From: Acidicapsa acidisoli
Lineage (GTDB): Bacteria > Acidobacteriota > Terriglobia > Terriglobales > Acidobacteriaceae
Assembly (NCBI RefSeq): GCF_025685625.1
Contig: NZ_JAGSYI010000002.1
Location: forward strand, 496,001-560,000
Direction of reading: 5' to 3'
Length of the DNA stretch: 64,000 nt
The position numbers and the translations under genes are program-made. Shown here one piece after another: positions 34,926 through 43,865 of this stretch. The notes below the pieces were generated by a model. That model saw nothing but the letters and a program-made list of their open reading frames with translations, did not search any database and had not been told where the DNA came from. Position 1 is the first letter of the stretch. Each line of letters begins with the position of its first letter.

Positions 34926-35622
34926 GTTCCAAATCGAAGCCAAACGCGGGGGGTTCCACCTTGAAATCGAGTGCTGCCTATCCGCCCCCTGGACCGTAGT
35001 CTTCGGCCCATCCGGCGCGGGCAAGAGTACCTTACTGCGCATCATCGCTGGACTCGAAGAACCGGATTCCGGCCACATCACCATTTACGGCCAACCCGTA
35101 ACGAACACACGAGCGAGGTTAAACCTTCGCCCCGGGCGCCGCTCCACCGGGCTTGTCGCGCAAAAATCCGCGCTGTTCCCACACATCTCCGTTGCTGCAA
35201 ACGTTGCTTACGGCCTTGCGAGTTGGACTCAGATCCCCCGGCAGCAGCGAGTCGCTGACATGCTCGAGCTCGTCGGAGCTGCACACCTCGTCGACCGCTC
35301 GCCGCGCGCACTCTCCGGCGGCGAGGCCCAGCGCGTCTCCCTGGCCAGAGCACTCGCGCCTATGCCGCGCCTGCTGCTGCTCGACGAACCGCTCTCCGCA
35401 CTCGACGCAGACGCGCGCGACCAAATCCTAATCCGGTTGCAGGCCTGGCTACGCGAACAGGCTATCCAGACCATCCTCGTCACCCACGACGCCGCCGATG
35501 CCCTGGCCACCGAAGCCGAAGTCGCGCTCATCCGCGAAGGAAAGCTGGCAGCCCTCGGCCCGGCCAGCGAAGTTCTCGCCACCGAACGTCAACGTCTGCT
35601 CGCTCGGCTGAATGCCGGCTAA
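34918..35622 (+). CDS. modC: Molybdate ABC transporter ATP-binding protein ModC (short form)
   Basis: ATPase subunit of 234 residues. Walker A is FGPSGAGKSTLLRIIAGL, the signature RALSGGEAQRVSLARAL and Walker B RLLLLDEPLSALDADARD, with the switch histidine in LVTHDAADAL. The C-terminal molybdate-binding MOP domain of longer ModC is missing. The ATG at 34918 overlaps the end of modB. Its last four bases overlap the end of murB on the other strand. Confidence 0.95.
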   Translation: MIEFQIEAKRGGFHLEIECCLSAPWTVVFGPSGAGKSTLLRIIAGLEEPDSGHITIYGQPVTNTRARLNLRPGRRSTGLVAQKSALFPHISVAANVAYGLASWTQIPRQQRVADMLELVGAAHLVDRSPRALSGGEAQRVSLARALAPMPRLLLLDEPLSALDADARDQILIRLQAWLREQAIQTILVTHDAADALATEAEVALIREGKLAALGPASEVLATERQRLLARLNAG

Positions 35623-36650
35623 AATCCAACCAGAACAGGCTCCATGGTTAGTGCTATGCCATCACGCGCCAGTCGCCCAACGATCAGATCTCGCAGCGCA
35701 AGGATGTCACTCGCCGACGCGCCGCCGAGATTCACTAGCGCCAGCGTGTGCCGCGAAGAAATCCCCGCGCGCCCCAGGCGAAACCCCTTGGGAAACCCTG
35801 CCTGCTCAATCAGCCAGGCCGCAGGCAGCTTCACCTGGCCCGCGCCGGCCGGATAGTGCGGCGGTTCCTTACCCAATCTTGCAGTCAATTCCTCGAAGCT
35901 CTCCATCGAAACAATTGGATTCTTGAAGAAGCTCCCTGCGCTCCGGCAGTTCTCATCCCCATCCACCAGCAGCATTCCCTTGGAAAGCCGAATGCGCCGG
36001 ACTTCCGCGGCAATCTCCGCCAGAACGGGATCAGAACCCGCTGAAAAAACCCGCTGCAGATCTGCGTACCTGAGATTTGCCTTCCCGCCAGGAGTGAGCC
36101 GGTAATCGACTCGCAGCACTAGATATCGTCCCTTCGCCGAAGAATTGAAGACACTGCTCCGGTATGCGAAGCCGCACGCCTCCCCAGACATTTCCTGAAA
36201 ATTGAGCGACTCCAGATCAAGAACCCGGACACGCTCGATTGTCTCCGAAACTTCTTGCCCGTAGGCCCCCACATTTTGCACCGGAGTTCCGCCTACCGAC
36301 CCCGGAATCCCGGCAAGACACTCGATTCCCGAGCACTTCTCTGCAACCGCTCGCTGGACAAATCCATCCCAGTCTTCTCCAGCAGCCACGCGAAATTCCC
36401 GCCGGCCGCCGTCTTCTTCCGCCTCAACGCCCTTGAGCGCCATCCGCAGAACCAACCCAGCAAAACCTGCATCCGAAATCAGCAGATTGCTCCCACCGCC
36501 CAGCACGAAGAGCGGAAGCAACCGCTCTCGCGCCCAGGTCACCGCATCCACTATCTCCGCCTCGCTGGCAGCCTCCGCGAACCAGCGCGCCGGGCCGCCA
36601 ATCCCAAATGTCGTGAACGGCGCGAGCGCCACATTCTCTTGAATCTTCAT
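35619..36650 (-). CDS. murB: UDP-N-acetylenolpyruvoylglucosamine reductase
   Basis: FAD enzyme of peptidoglycan precursor synthesis, 343 residues. FAD-binding motifs are NVALAPFTTFGIGGPARWF and LFVLGGGSNLLISDAG, with CLAGIPGSVGGTPVQNVGAYG and the catalytic serine in CRSAGSFFKNP. ATG at 36650 is chosen because family homology starts there; the open frame extends 41 codons upstream. Convergent with modC by a four-base overlap, divergent from the bacilliredoxin gene. Confidence 0.95.
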   Translation of the reverse strand: MKIQENVALAPFTTFGIGGPARWFAEAASEAEIVDAVTWARERLLPLFVLGGGSNLLISDAGFAGLVLRMALKGVEAEEDGGRREFRVAAGEDWDGFVQRAVAEKCSGIECLAGIPGSVGGTPVQNVGAYGQEVSETIERVRVLDLESLNFQEMSGEACGFAYRSSVFNSSAKGRYLVLRVDYRLTPGGKANLRYADLQRVFSAGSDPVLAEIAAEVRRIRLSKGMLLVDGDENCRSAGSFFKNPIVSMESFEELTARLGKEPPHYPAGAGQVKLPAAWLIEQAGFPKGFRLGRAGISSRHTLALVNLGGASASDILALRDLIVGRLARDGIALTMEPVLVGF

Positions 36651-36775
36651 TTCCGTCAGCCTACAACAGTCGGCAGACCACGAAATGAAGCCTGGAACCC
36701 GAAGCGCGAGGATACGCTCAGCCACCTTTCCGGTAGAATAGAGGAACAGGCGATCACGCCCTGCCGGAGGCAACG

Positions 36776-37201
36776 ATGTACCCAGAGATTATGGTTATAC
36801 CCATGCGCGAAGAGTTGACCCGCGCTGGCATTCAGGAAGCGCGCACCGCCGAAGAAGTTGACGCGGCGCTCGCCAAGCCGGGCACCACAATGCTCGTCGT
36901 CAACTCCATCTGCGGTTGCGCAGCCGGCAAGATGCGACCCGGCGTCCGCATGGCTCTCACCCACTCCACGCTGCCCGACCAGAGCATTACAGTATTCGCC
37001 GGTCAGGATCGCGAAGCCACCGAGCGCGCCCGCTCCTATTTTGAAGGCCATCCGCCCACGTCTCCAGCGATCGCCATCCTGCGAGACGGCAAGCTTGTCT
37101 GGCTGATGCAGCGCTTCATCATCGAGTCCAGCACTGCCCCCCAGATCGCCGGTGAAATCGTTAAGGCCTTCGATGCCCTGTGCGCTAAGGCAACCGCGTA
37201 A
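36776..37201 (+). CDS. Bacilliredoxin (BrxA/BrxB, YphP/YqiW family)
   Basis: Thioredoxin-fold protein of 141 residues with the family CGC active site in VNSICGCAAGKMRPGV and AGQDREATERARSYF, PPTSPAIAILRDG, and MQRFIIESSTAPQIA following. It removes bacillithiol from oxidised proteins. Its presence suggests the organism uses bacillithiol, though no biosynthesis gene lies in the window. Starts MYPEIMVIPMREEL as in other members. Ends 22 bases before a perfect palindromic terminator. Confidence 0.92.
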   Translation: MYPEIMVIPMREELTRAGIQEARTAEEVDAALAKPGTTMLVVNSICGCAAGKMRPGVRMALTHSTLPDQSITVFAGQDREATERARSYFEGHPPTSPAIAILRDGKLVWLMQRFIIESSTAPQIAGEIVKAFDALCAKATA

Positions 37202-37222
37202 CAAAGTTTTTCAGCCTCACGC

Positions 37223-37250
37223 AAACGGCCTCCGGATCCGGAGGCCGTTT
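37223..37250. terminator. Bidirectional terminator
   Basis: A perfect 28-bp palindrome (arms AAACGGCCTCCGGA) between the convergent bacilliredoxin and permease genes. Both strands end in TTT, so it likely serves both. Confidence 0.8.
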
Positions 37251-37274
37251 ACTTTGCAACTTACAATGAACGGC

Positions 37275-38807
37275 TCAATCCGCCTCAACCGCCTGCGGCA
37301 GATTCTGCACCTTGCTGTGCTTCAGCGAATACCCGAAATAAACAACCAGGCCCAGCAACAACCACCCAATCATCACCGCCCAGGTGATAAAGGCCAGTTG
37401 CGTCATCAGATAGCCAGCCGAAAGAATACCGAGAATCGGAACCAGCGGCACCAGCGGCGTCTTGAAGGGCCGATGCATCTTCGGATGCCGCACCCGTAGA
37501 ATCCAGACACCTGCGCACACAATCGTGAAAGCAAGCAGTGTGCCGATATTCACCAGGTCGGCCAGGTTGTCGATGGGCAGAAATGCCGGCATGACGGCAG
37601 CAAAAACGCCAAAGACGATGGTTGTGATCCAAGGCGTGCGAAACCTCGGATGGATAGCTGACGCCCACTTCCAGAGCAACCCGTCTTTTGACATCGAATA
37701 GAAAACCCGCGACTGGCCGAGCAGCATTACCAGCATCACGGTAGCCAGGCCGAATACCGCTCCCACCTTGACCATCGTCGCGCCCCAACTGATGCCCGTC
37801 GCATCAATGCCAACCGCCACGGGAGCGCCTACATTCAAGGTGCTGTAAGGCACCAGGCCCGTCAGAACCGTCGACACCAGAATGTAGAGAACGGTACAAA
37901 CGGCAAGTGAACCCAGGATTCCGATGGGCATATCCCGTTGCGGCTTCTTGGCCTCCTGCGCCGCAGTCGAGACAGCGTCGAAGCCGATGTAGGCGAAGAA
38001 TATCCGCGCCGCACCTCTGGGGATTCCGCCCCAGCCAAAGTTGCCATGGCCGTCGGACGGCGGAATGAATGGATGCCAATTCGCCTTCGCGACCTCGGGA
38101 TGCCGAAACAGGAAATAACCTCCAATAGCCAGAAAAACACCCACGATCCCAAGCTTGACGATCACAATCGCCGAGTTGAAGTTCGCAGACTCCTTGATTC
38201 CAACCACAAGAATTGTCGTAATCACCATGACAATCGCCACCGCAATCAGGTTGCAAATTCCGGTGACATGCGGCAGCCCAGTCGCATCGATGCCGGGCGG
38301 CAGTGTCATCAACGGAGTCCACTGTTCCTTATAGAACACCAGCACGTTGCCCGTGGTCGTTGTCAGTTGCGGCGGAATATAGATGTGGTACTGCTGCAAG
38401 AGACTATTGAAATACCCCGACCACCCGGAAGCGACTGTCGCGGCACCAAACGCATATTCGAGCACCAGATCCCAGCCGATGATCCATGCCACCAATTCCC
38501 CAAGCGTTGCGTAGCCATAGGTGTACGCCGAACCGGCAATGGGAATGATCGAGGCGAACTCGGCATAGCAAAGTCCCGCGAAGGCGCAAGTGATTCCGGC
38601 AAGCACAAAGCTCAATGCCACCGCCGGCCCCGCGTACTTGGCAGCCGCCTGACCTGTCAGCACAAATATTCCGGCGCCAATCACCGCACCGATGCCAAGG
38701 GTGATCAGGTTCAACGCGCCCAGCGAGCGCTTCAGCGTATGCTCACCCTGTTCGCCTGCCTCTTGCGAAAGCATCGACATCGGTTTAATGCGAAGTAGTC
38801 TTGACAT
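37275..38807 (-). CDS. APC-family amino acid permease (cationic amino acid transporter type)
   Basis: Inner-membrane transporter of about 510 residues with 12-14 hydrophobic helices. The first helix reads LNLITLGIGAVIGAGIFVL, the APC substrate-binding motif; ARIFFAYIGFDAVSTAAQEAKKP and GQSRVFYSMSKDGLLW are typical of the YhdG/CAT group. Likely imports a basic or branched amino acid; the substrate cannot be told. ATG at 38807 follows AGGAGG at a rather long distance; TTG 38810 or GTG 38819 are alternatives. A second APC permease lies just upstream. Confidence 0.88.
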   Translation of the reverse strand: MSRLLRIKPMSMLSQEAGEQGEHTLKRSLGALNLITLGIGAVIGAGIFVLTGQAAAKYAGPAVALSFVLAGITCAFAGLCYAEFASIIPIAGSAYTYGYATLGELVAWIIGWDLVLEYAFGAATVASGWSGYFNSLLQQYHIYIPPQLTTTTGNVLVFYKEQWTPLMTLPPGIDATGLPHVTGICNLIAVAIVMVITTILVVGIKESANFNSAIVIVKLGIVGVFLAIGGYFLFRHPEVAKANWHPFIPPSDGHGNFGWGGIPRGAARIFFAYIGFDAVSTAAQEAKKPQRDMPIGILGSLAVCTVLYILVSTVLTGLVPYSTLNVGAPVAVGIDATGISWGATMVKVGAVFGLATVMLVMLLGQSRVFYSMSKDGLLWKWASAIHPRFRTPWITTIVFGVFAAVMPAFLPIDNLADLVNIGTLLAFTIVCAGVWILRVRHPKMHRPFKTPLVPLVPILGILSAGYLMTQLAFITWAVMIGWLLLGLVVYFGYSLKHSKVQNLPQAVEAD

Positions 38808-38862
38808 CAATGAGGGCACTCCTCCTCAACAGCTTGGTTCGAATTGATTTAAGCCAGCGGAG

Positions 38863-40431
38863 CTACGCAATCTTGGGCCGCCGCGACCAGAAAAGATAAA
38901 CAGGAATGCCGAGCAATACGATGATCAACCCTGGCCAAGTGTATTGTGGCTTGTACCGCAATAATACGACACATATCCATGCAGCCATCACAATATACAG
39001 CGCTGGCAGAAATGGATATCCCAGCGCCTTGTACGGCCGCGGTTCCCCCGGTCTCTTCACGCGCAGCACAAAGAGCCCAACGATGGTCAGAATATAGAAC
39101 AGCAGAACGGCAAAGACGATGTAGTCCAGCAGTTGCCCGTACGATCCCGAGATACACAGTACCGCAGCCCACACTGCCTGCACCACCAGCCCGGCAACAG
39201 GCGTACGATACTTCGGATGCAGCTTGCTGACCGATGAAAAAAAGAGCCCGTCGCGGCTCATCGTGTAATACACCCGCGCTCCGGCAAGCGTCAGCCCGTT
39301 GGCGCAGCCAAAGGTCGAAATCAGGATCGCTCCCGCCATCAGAAACGCTCCACCGCCGGGGAAAATCTGTTCCAGCGTCGCCGTGCCAACACGCTCTTCC
39401 GCGGCATATTGCACTCCGCGCGCCAACACCGTCGCGCCGTGCGGGTCACCATGAAGTGGGAGCACCAAAATGTAAGCCAACGAAGCCAGAAAGTAGACCG
39501 TCAGCACAAAACCCGTTCCCATCACCAGCGAGAGCGGAATATTCCGCTTCGGATTCTTTACCTCGCCAGCCGTGAAGGTGATGTTGTTCCACGCATCCGC
39601 GGAAAAGAGCGACCCGGTCTGCACGACCGCCAGAATCACCAACAGATTCACCAGCACAGTCGGACCGCCGACGCCAACCTGCACCGGATGCAGCGAAGAC
39701 CACCCAGCATTCCGCCAGAACTGCTGCAATCCAGGGCCAAAATTTGCCGCCCAGGCAATCGGATTGCGCCCAACCGTAAAGCCCAGCAGCACCAGCGCCG
39801 CCAGCGAAAGCCCTTTCGCCGTCGTAAAAACATTCTGAATCATCGCCCCGATATTCAATCCGAAGATATTCAGGAACGCCAGCAGAAAAACAATCAGAAT
39901 CCCCACCAGGTTTGCCGTGCTGATGCCGATATCCATGTTCCCCAGCACCATCGGCCCAAACGGAATCGACGGAACATGCGCAATATGCCAGAGCCAGTGC
40001 GTACTGGAAATCGACGGGAAAAACACGCCAAGAAACTTTCCGAAACCCACCGCAACCGCAGCGATCGTCCCCGTCTGAATCACCAGAAACAAAGTCCAGC
40101 CGTACAGAAACCCGCATAAAGGGCCAAGCGACTCACGCAGATACACATACTGGCCACCGGCCTTGGGCATCATGGCCGCCAGTTCGCCATAGCTCAGCGC
40201 GCCAATCATGGTCATGACAGCCGTCACCACCCACGCCGCGAGAAACAGCGCAGGGGAGTCGGTCAGCCGCCCGATCTCGGCGTCCACCAGAAAGATTCCC
40301 GATCCGATCATAGAGCCGACAACAATCGTCGTGGAGCTGAAAAGCCCAAGCGACTGCACCAGTTGAGGACTGGACGGAATCGATGCCGGAACAGGTGGAG
40401 CTTCTCTAAGGGAACTGGTCGAGTTCGTCAT
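38863..40431 (-). CDS. APC-family amino acid permease (LAT-like)
   Basis: Second transporter, about 522 residues and 12 helices. The N-terminal GLFSSTTIVVGSMIGSGIFLV is the APC motif; SYGELAAMMPKAGGQYVYLRE and LFSADAWNNITFTAGEVKNPKR are typical of the L-type amino acid transporter group. It shares only family-level similarity with the permease after it, so this is not a recent duplication. The gap of 55 bases suggests one transcript. ATG at 40431 lacks a clear ribosome-binding site. Confidence 0.86.
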   Translation of the reverse strand: MTNSTSSLREAPPVPASIPSSPQLVQSLGLFSSTTIVVGSMIGSGIFLVDAEIGRLTDSPALFLAAWVVTAVMTMIGALSYGELAAMMPKAGGQYVYLRESLGPLCGFLYGWTLFLVIQTGTIAAVAVGFGKFLGVFFPSISSTHWLWHIAHVPSIPFGPMVLGNMDIGISTANLVGILIVFLLAFLNIFGLNIGAMIQNVFTTAKGLSLAALVLLGFTVGRNPIAWAANFGPGLQQFWRNAGWSSLHPVQVGVGGPTVLVNLLVILAVVQTGSLFSADAWNNITFTAGEVKNPKRNIPLSLVMGTGFVLTVYFLASLAYILVLPLHGDPHGATVLARGVQYAAEERVGTATLEQIFPGGGAFLMAGAILISTFGCANGLTLAGARVYYTMSRDGLFFSSVSKLHPKYRTPVAGLVVQAVWAAVLCISGSYGQLLDYIVFAVLLFYILTIVGLFVLRVKRPGEPRPYKALGYPFLPALYIVMAAWICVVLLRYKPQYTWPGLIIVLLGIPVYLFWSRRPKIA

Positions 40432-40487
40432 TTGGAATGGTTTTACCGGAATTGCAATAAAAAGTCTTCTGCTTTCTTTATATCGCG

Positions 40488-41123
40488 TTAACCCAGCGTT
40501 GCCATCCACCGGCTAAACTCCACCGCCGGGTCCTGCGACCGAAAGATCGCAGCGGATACAGCAACCACATCTGCACCCGCCCTTAAAATGGCCGGAGCCG
40601 TGTCAAGCGTGATTCCCGCTGCTGCCACCAGCACGGGCTTCGCTCCAGCCGTTGCACGAAAACGCGCCACGCCCTCCACTCCAATCGGCGGAACGGAGGT
40701 CTGCTTCGTCGTCGTCGGAAAGACCGGCCCAAACGCGATGTAATCCGTTCCACGAGCCAGAGATTTCATCAACTGCGCCTGTGTGCTTGCCGAAGTCCCA
40801 ATCAGCGCCGCTGCTCCCAGCAGCTTTCGCGCTTCGGCAGGTGGCAAGTCGCCCGCATCCACATGAACGCCGTCGAAGGCCGCCGCCAGCGCCACGTCCA
40901 CGCGATCATCCATCACCAGCTTCGCCAACGGCATCGCTACCCGCAGAATCCGGGCGTCCGACAGCACTTCAGCATCTGTCCCGATCTTATTGCGGTATTC
41001 CATCAACCGTACACCCGCATCGGCCAATGAACGCCCCAGCCGATCAAGAAACTCCCCCCGGCCAACGGCAGGAAAAACAGAAACATCCAGAATCGGATAA
41101 ATCTTCGGAAAAACGAAACCCAT
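40488..41123 (-). CDS. thiE: Thiamine-phosphate synthase ThiE
   Basis: TIM-barrel enzyme of 211 residues joining the thiazole and pyrimidine halves of thiamine. It has LMEYRNKIGTDAEVL (pyrophosphate binding), VDVALAAAFDGVHVDAGDLPP, ALIGTSASTQAQL, DYIAFGPVFPTTTKQ and VLVAAAGITLDTAPAILRAGA. No TPP riboswitch element was seen in the 129 bases before it. It stands alone, away from other thiamine genes, and precedes the permease by 56 bases. Confidence 0.92.
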   Translation of the reverse strand: MGFVFPKIYPILDVSVFPAVGRGEFLDRLGRSLADAGVRLMEYRNKIGTDAEVLSDARILRVAMPLAKLVMDDRVDVALAAAFDGVHVDAGDLPPAEARKLLGAAALIGTSASTQAQLMKSLARGTDYIAFGPVFPTTTKQTSVPPIGVEGVARFRATAGAKPVLVAAAGITLDTAPAILRAGADVVAVSAAIFRSQDPAVEFSRWMATLG

Positions 41124-41252
41124 GAATCAAGACTAATCGACAGAAAAGAGAAGAACAGGGACCAGAACGAGAGTTCAAGGATCAAAACATACGTCACATA
41201 CGTCGAGCCAAACGAAATCTCTTCTGCTCCCCGATTCCTATCCCTGCTTACT

Positions 41253-41756
41253 TCACATTTCATCCGCTGAAGGCCCGTACACTCCGGGAACTTTTGCGCC
41301 CAGCAAACGCAGATCGACGCCAAGCTGTGCTCGGTGATGTACCGTGTGGTTCAGCACCCAGTTACGAAAGACGTTATAGCGTGTGTCGTCAATCCAGGTC
41401 TGATCGCCCGCCACCATCTTCCAGTTGTCGTCCCACTTAGCCGGGTCAAACCCACCCAGTGCCGCTTTCGCCTCAGCCGATTCCTTGTCGAAGCGCTCCA
41501 GTAGAGCGGCCTTGTTCGCAGGAATGTACGGCTTCCAGTCTTCGCTCGGCTTCCACTCAAGTTTGTCCGTGGTCAGCGTGGAAATCGCCCACTCACAGGG
41601 AGTCTCTGCCACATGCCCCGCCAAACGTCCCAGCGTAAAGGACTTCGGATGCGGTTTCCAGCTGAAATCCGCATCTTCCGGAATAGCATCCAGCACTCTG
41701 CGGGTCAATGCCACTTCACGATCGAATTCGGCGATCAGTTCCTTTTGAATGTCCAT
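41253..41756 (-). CDS. DinB-family protein
   Basis: Four-helix-bundle DinB/YfiT-like protein of 167 residues. The three metal-binding histidines are visible: one in LAGHVAE and two in LNHTVHHRAQL. WKPHPKSFTLGRLAGHV is the common DinB motif. Members are thiol transferases or metal hydrolases, often for bacillithiol; the substrate here is unknown. ATG at 41756 has GGAGG six bases upstream. It lies downstream of accC and upstream of thiE. Confidence 0.88.
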   Translation of the reverse strand: MDIQKELIAEFDREVALTRRVLDAIPEDADFSWKPHPKSFTLGRLAGHVAETPCEWAISTLTTDKLEWKPSEDWKPYIPANKAALLERFDKESAEAKAALGGFDPAKWDDNWKMVAGDQTWIDDTRYNVFRNWVLNHTVHHRAQLGVDLRLLGAKVPGVYGPSADEM

Positions 41757-41860
41757 AAGCAACCTCCAATCGTTGCGGAATAAGCATACGGGAAGTTGCG
41801 TGACAATACGAATAAAAAGCGAAACAAAGAGGAATTATTTGCGAACAAATCGCCGCCGGC

Positions 41861-43210
41861 TCAGGAACGCTTCGCCAGGAATCGCTCCATGAACTTCGTA
41901 TCAAAATCCCCCGCGCGAAAGTCCGGATCGGCAAAGATCTCCTGGTGCAGCGGAATCGAAGTCTCGATCCCCTCCACCACAAACATCCCCAGCGCCCGTT
42001 CCATGCGCGCAATCGCCTCTTCGCGGTCCTTGCCATGCACAATCAGTTTGGCGATCAGCGAGTCGTAATACGGTGGCACAACCCCCTCCGCGTACTGCGC
42101 CGTATCCACACGCACTCCATTCCCGCCCGGCAGATTGAAGACCGTAATCTTCCCCGCCGAAGGAGTGAACTTGCGTGGATGCTCCGCGTTGATGCGGCAC
42201 TCAATGGCATGGCCCCGAATCTCGACCTTCTTCGGCAGAATCTCATCCAGCCGTTCGCCGGAAGCAATGCGCAACTGCGCCTTCACCAGATCGATGCCCG
42301 TAATCGCCTCCGTTACCGGATGCTCCACCTGGATGCGCGTGTTCATCTCGATAAAATAGATCGACCCGTCCTCATCCATCAGGAACTCGATCGTCCCGGC
42401 ATTCTGGTAGCCAATTTCAGTCAGGCAACGCTTCAGCGTGCTGCTCAGGTGCTCGCGGATCTTCGGCGTTACCTTCAGCGATGGCGCTTCCTCGATCAGC
42501 TTCTGATGCCGCCGCTGAATCGAGCACTCGCGCTCAAAAAGCACTTCGACATTGCCGTGCTCATCGGCCAGTATCTGAAACTCGATATGCCGCGGCCGTT
42601 CGATGAACTTCTCCATGTACAGCTCGCCGTTGCCGAAAGCGTTCGCAGCCTCAGTCGATGCAGCGTGATAAAGATTCGGCAACTCCTCGGCGCTTCGAAC
42701 GATCCGCATGCCGCGTCCGCCGCCGCCAGCCTTGGCTTTCAGAATCACCGGATAGCCGACTTCTGCAGCCCACTTCAGCGCATCCTCGGCATCGGCAACC
42801 ACCCCATCCGAACCCGGCAGAATCGGCACCTTGGCCTTCTTCATCGCCTGCCGCGCCTTTTCCTTCTCGCCCATCAAGCGAGTCACTTCCGGCGGAGGTC
42901 CGATGAACTTGATGTTCGACACCCGGCACACCTCGGCGAAATTCGCATTCTCGCTCAGCAGTCCATAGCCGGGATGAATCGCGTCCACGTTGGCGATCTC
43001 AGCCGCCGAAATCACTGCCGGCACATTGAGATAGCTGTCTCCCGGTCGTGGTGGCCCGATGCAGATGGCTTCATCTGCAAACCGCACATGCAGCGAATTG
43101 CGATCCGCCTCGCTGTACACGGCAACCGTGCGAATGCCCAGTTCCTTGCAGGCACTAATGACGCGCAGCGCAATTTCGCCGCGATTGGCAATCAGAACTT
43201 TCCTCAACAT
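41861..43210 (-). CDS. accC: Acetyl-CoA carboxylase, biotin carboxylase subunit
   Basis: ATP-grasp enzyme of 449 residues that carboxylates biotin on AccB. It has [37 protein letters not shown], the glycine-rich ATP loop [36 protein letters not shown] and the C-terminal [17 protein letters not shown] at 43210 fits the family N-terminus and lies 7 bases after the accB stop, so the pair is co-translated. Confidence 0.97.
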   Translation of the reverse strand: MLRKVLIANRGEIALRVISACKELGIRTVAVYSEADRNSLHVRFADEAICIGPPRPGDSYLNVPAVISAAEIANVDAIHPGYGLLSENANFAEVCRVSNIKFIGPPPEVTRLMGEKEKARQAMKKAKVPILPGSDGVVADAEDALKWAAEVGYPVILKAKAGGGGRGMRIVRSAEELPNLYHAASTEAANAFGNGELYMEKFIERPRHIEFQILADEHGNVEVLFERECSIQRRHQKLIEEAPSLKVTPKIREHLSSTLKRCLTEIGYQNAGTIEFLMDEDGSIYFIEMNTRIQVEHPVTEAITGIDLVKAQLRIASGERLDEILPKKVEIRGHAIECRINAEHPRKFTPSAGKITVFNLPGGNGVRVDTAQYAEGVVPPYYDSLIAKLIVHGKDREEAIARMERALGMFVVEGIETSIPLHQEIFADPDFRAGDFDTKFMERFLAKRS

Positions 43211-43217
43211 GGGCAAA

Positions 43218-43757
43218 TTACGATACTCGAATGGCAAAGAGAGGTTGGCCGTACTCGACGGGCTGGCCGTTGGTGACAAGGCGCTTGACGATTTCGCCGC
43301 TGGCGTCGGCTTCAATCTCGTTCATCAGCTTCATCGCTTCCACGATGCAGACGACTTGGCCTTTTTCAATGCGGTCGCCGTTGGAAACGAAGGCCGACGA
43401 GCCGGGTGAAGGCGATTCGTAGAACGTGCCGACGATCGGCGATTTGATAATGTGCAGGCTCTCGGCCTCTACCGCAGGCGCTGAAGGCGCAGCACCAGCA
43501 GACGGAGCAGACGCGGGATCAACAGCCAGCGGCGCTACGGCCATCGCCGGCGCTGCCGCGCCCGGCTGGGACAATCCCATTAGCCTCGCCAAAGAAACCA
43601 GATCCAGACCCGATGCAGGAGCCGCAGGCGGCACAACCGCCGAAGCAAACTTCAATCTCACCTTGAAATCGCCCCGATCCAGATCAAATTCGGCGATCTC
43701 GTTCTCTTTCAAAAAAGCAATCAGTTCTTTTAACTCTTCCAAACCGTCTGGTTTCAT
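43218..43757 (-). CDS. accB: Acetyl-CoA carboxylase, biotin carboxyl carrier protein
   Basis: Carrier of 179 residues. The C-terminal biotinyl domain has the modified lysine in [13 protein letters not shown] and the thumb-type [19 protein letters not shown]. An Ala/Pro-rich flexible linker fills residues 60-95. The N-terminal part ([23 protein letters not shown]) is usual for AccB. First step of fatty-acid synthesis together with AccC. It follows a pepP-like gene by about 108 bases. Confidence 0.96.
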   Translation of the reverse strand: MKPDGLEELKELIAFLKENEIAEFDLDRGDFKVRLKFASAVVPPAAPASGLDLVSLARLMGLSQPGAAAPAMAVAPLAVDPASAPSAGAAPSAPAVEAESLHIIKSPIVGTFYESPSPGSSAFVSNGDRIEKGQVVCIVEAMKLMNEIEADASGEIVKRLVTNGQPVEYGQPLFAIRVS

Positions 43758-43797
43758 ACTTGGCTCTTGCTCTCCAACTCATTCCAACTCAAAAAGT

Positions 43798-43824
43798 GTT
43801 GTCATCCTGAGCGCAGCGAAGGAT
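43798..43824. repeat. Dispersed-repeat-like motif (GTCATCCTGAGCG type)
   Basis: GTCATCCTGAGCGCAGCGAAGGATC between pepP and accB matches, from memory, a motif often scattered between genes of Acidobacteriota and some other phyla. One clear copy is in the window; a decayed variant may be at 56242-56260. Function unknown. Confidence 0.5.
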
Positions 43825-43865
43825 CGGCTTCCGTCTTTCCTGATCCTTGATTTCTGTCCCTGGCT

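Noticed and set aside
37275-40431. Recent tandem duplication of the two permeases
   Set aside because: They share only superfamily motifs and differ in loops and subgroup, so they are not recent copies.
41124-41252. TPP riboswitch before thiE
   Set aside because: The conserved CUGAGA and ACCUGA elements were not found.
41945-43276. 443-codon plus-strand open frame opposite accC
   Set aside because: Shadow of biotin carboxylase; composition is typical of antisense reading.
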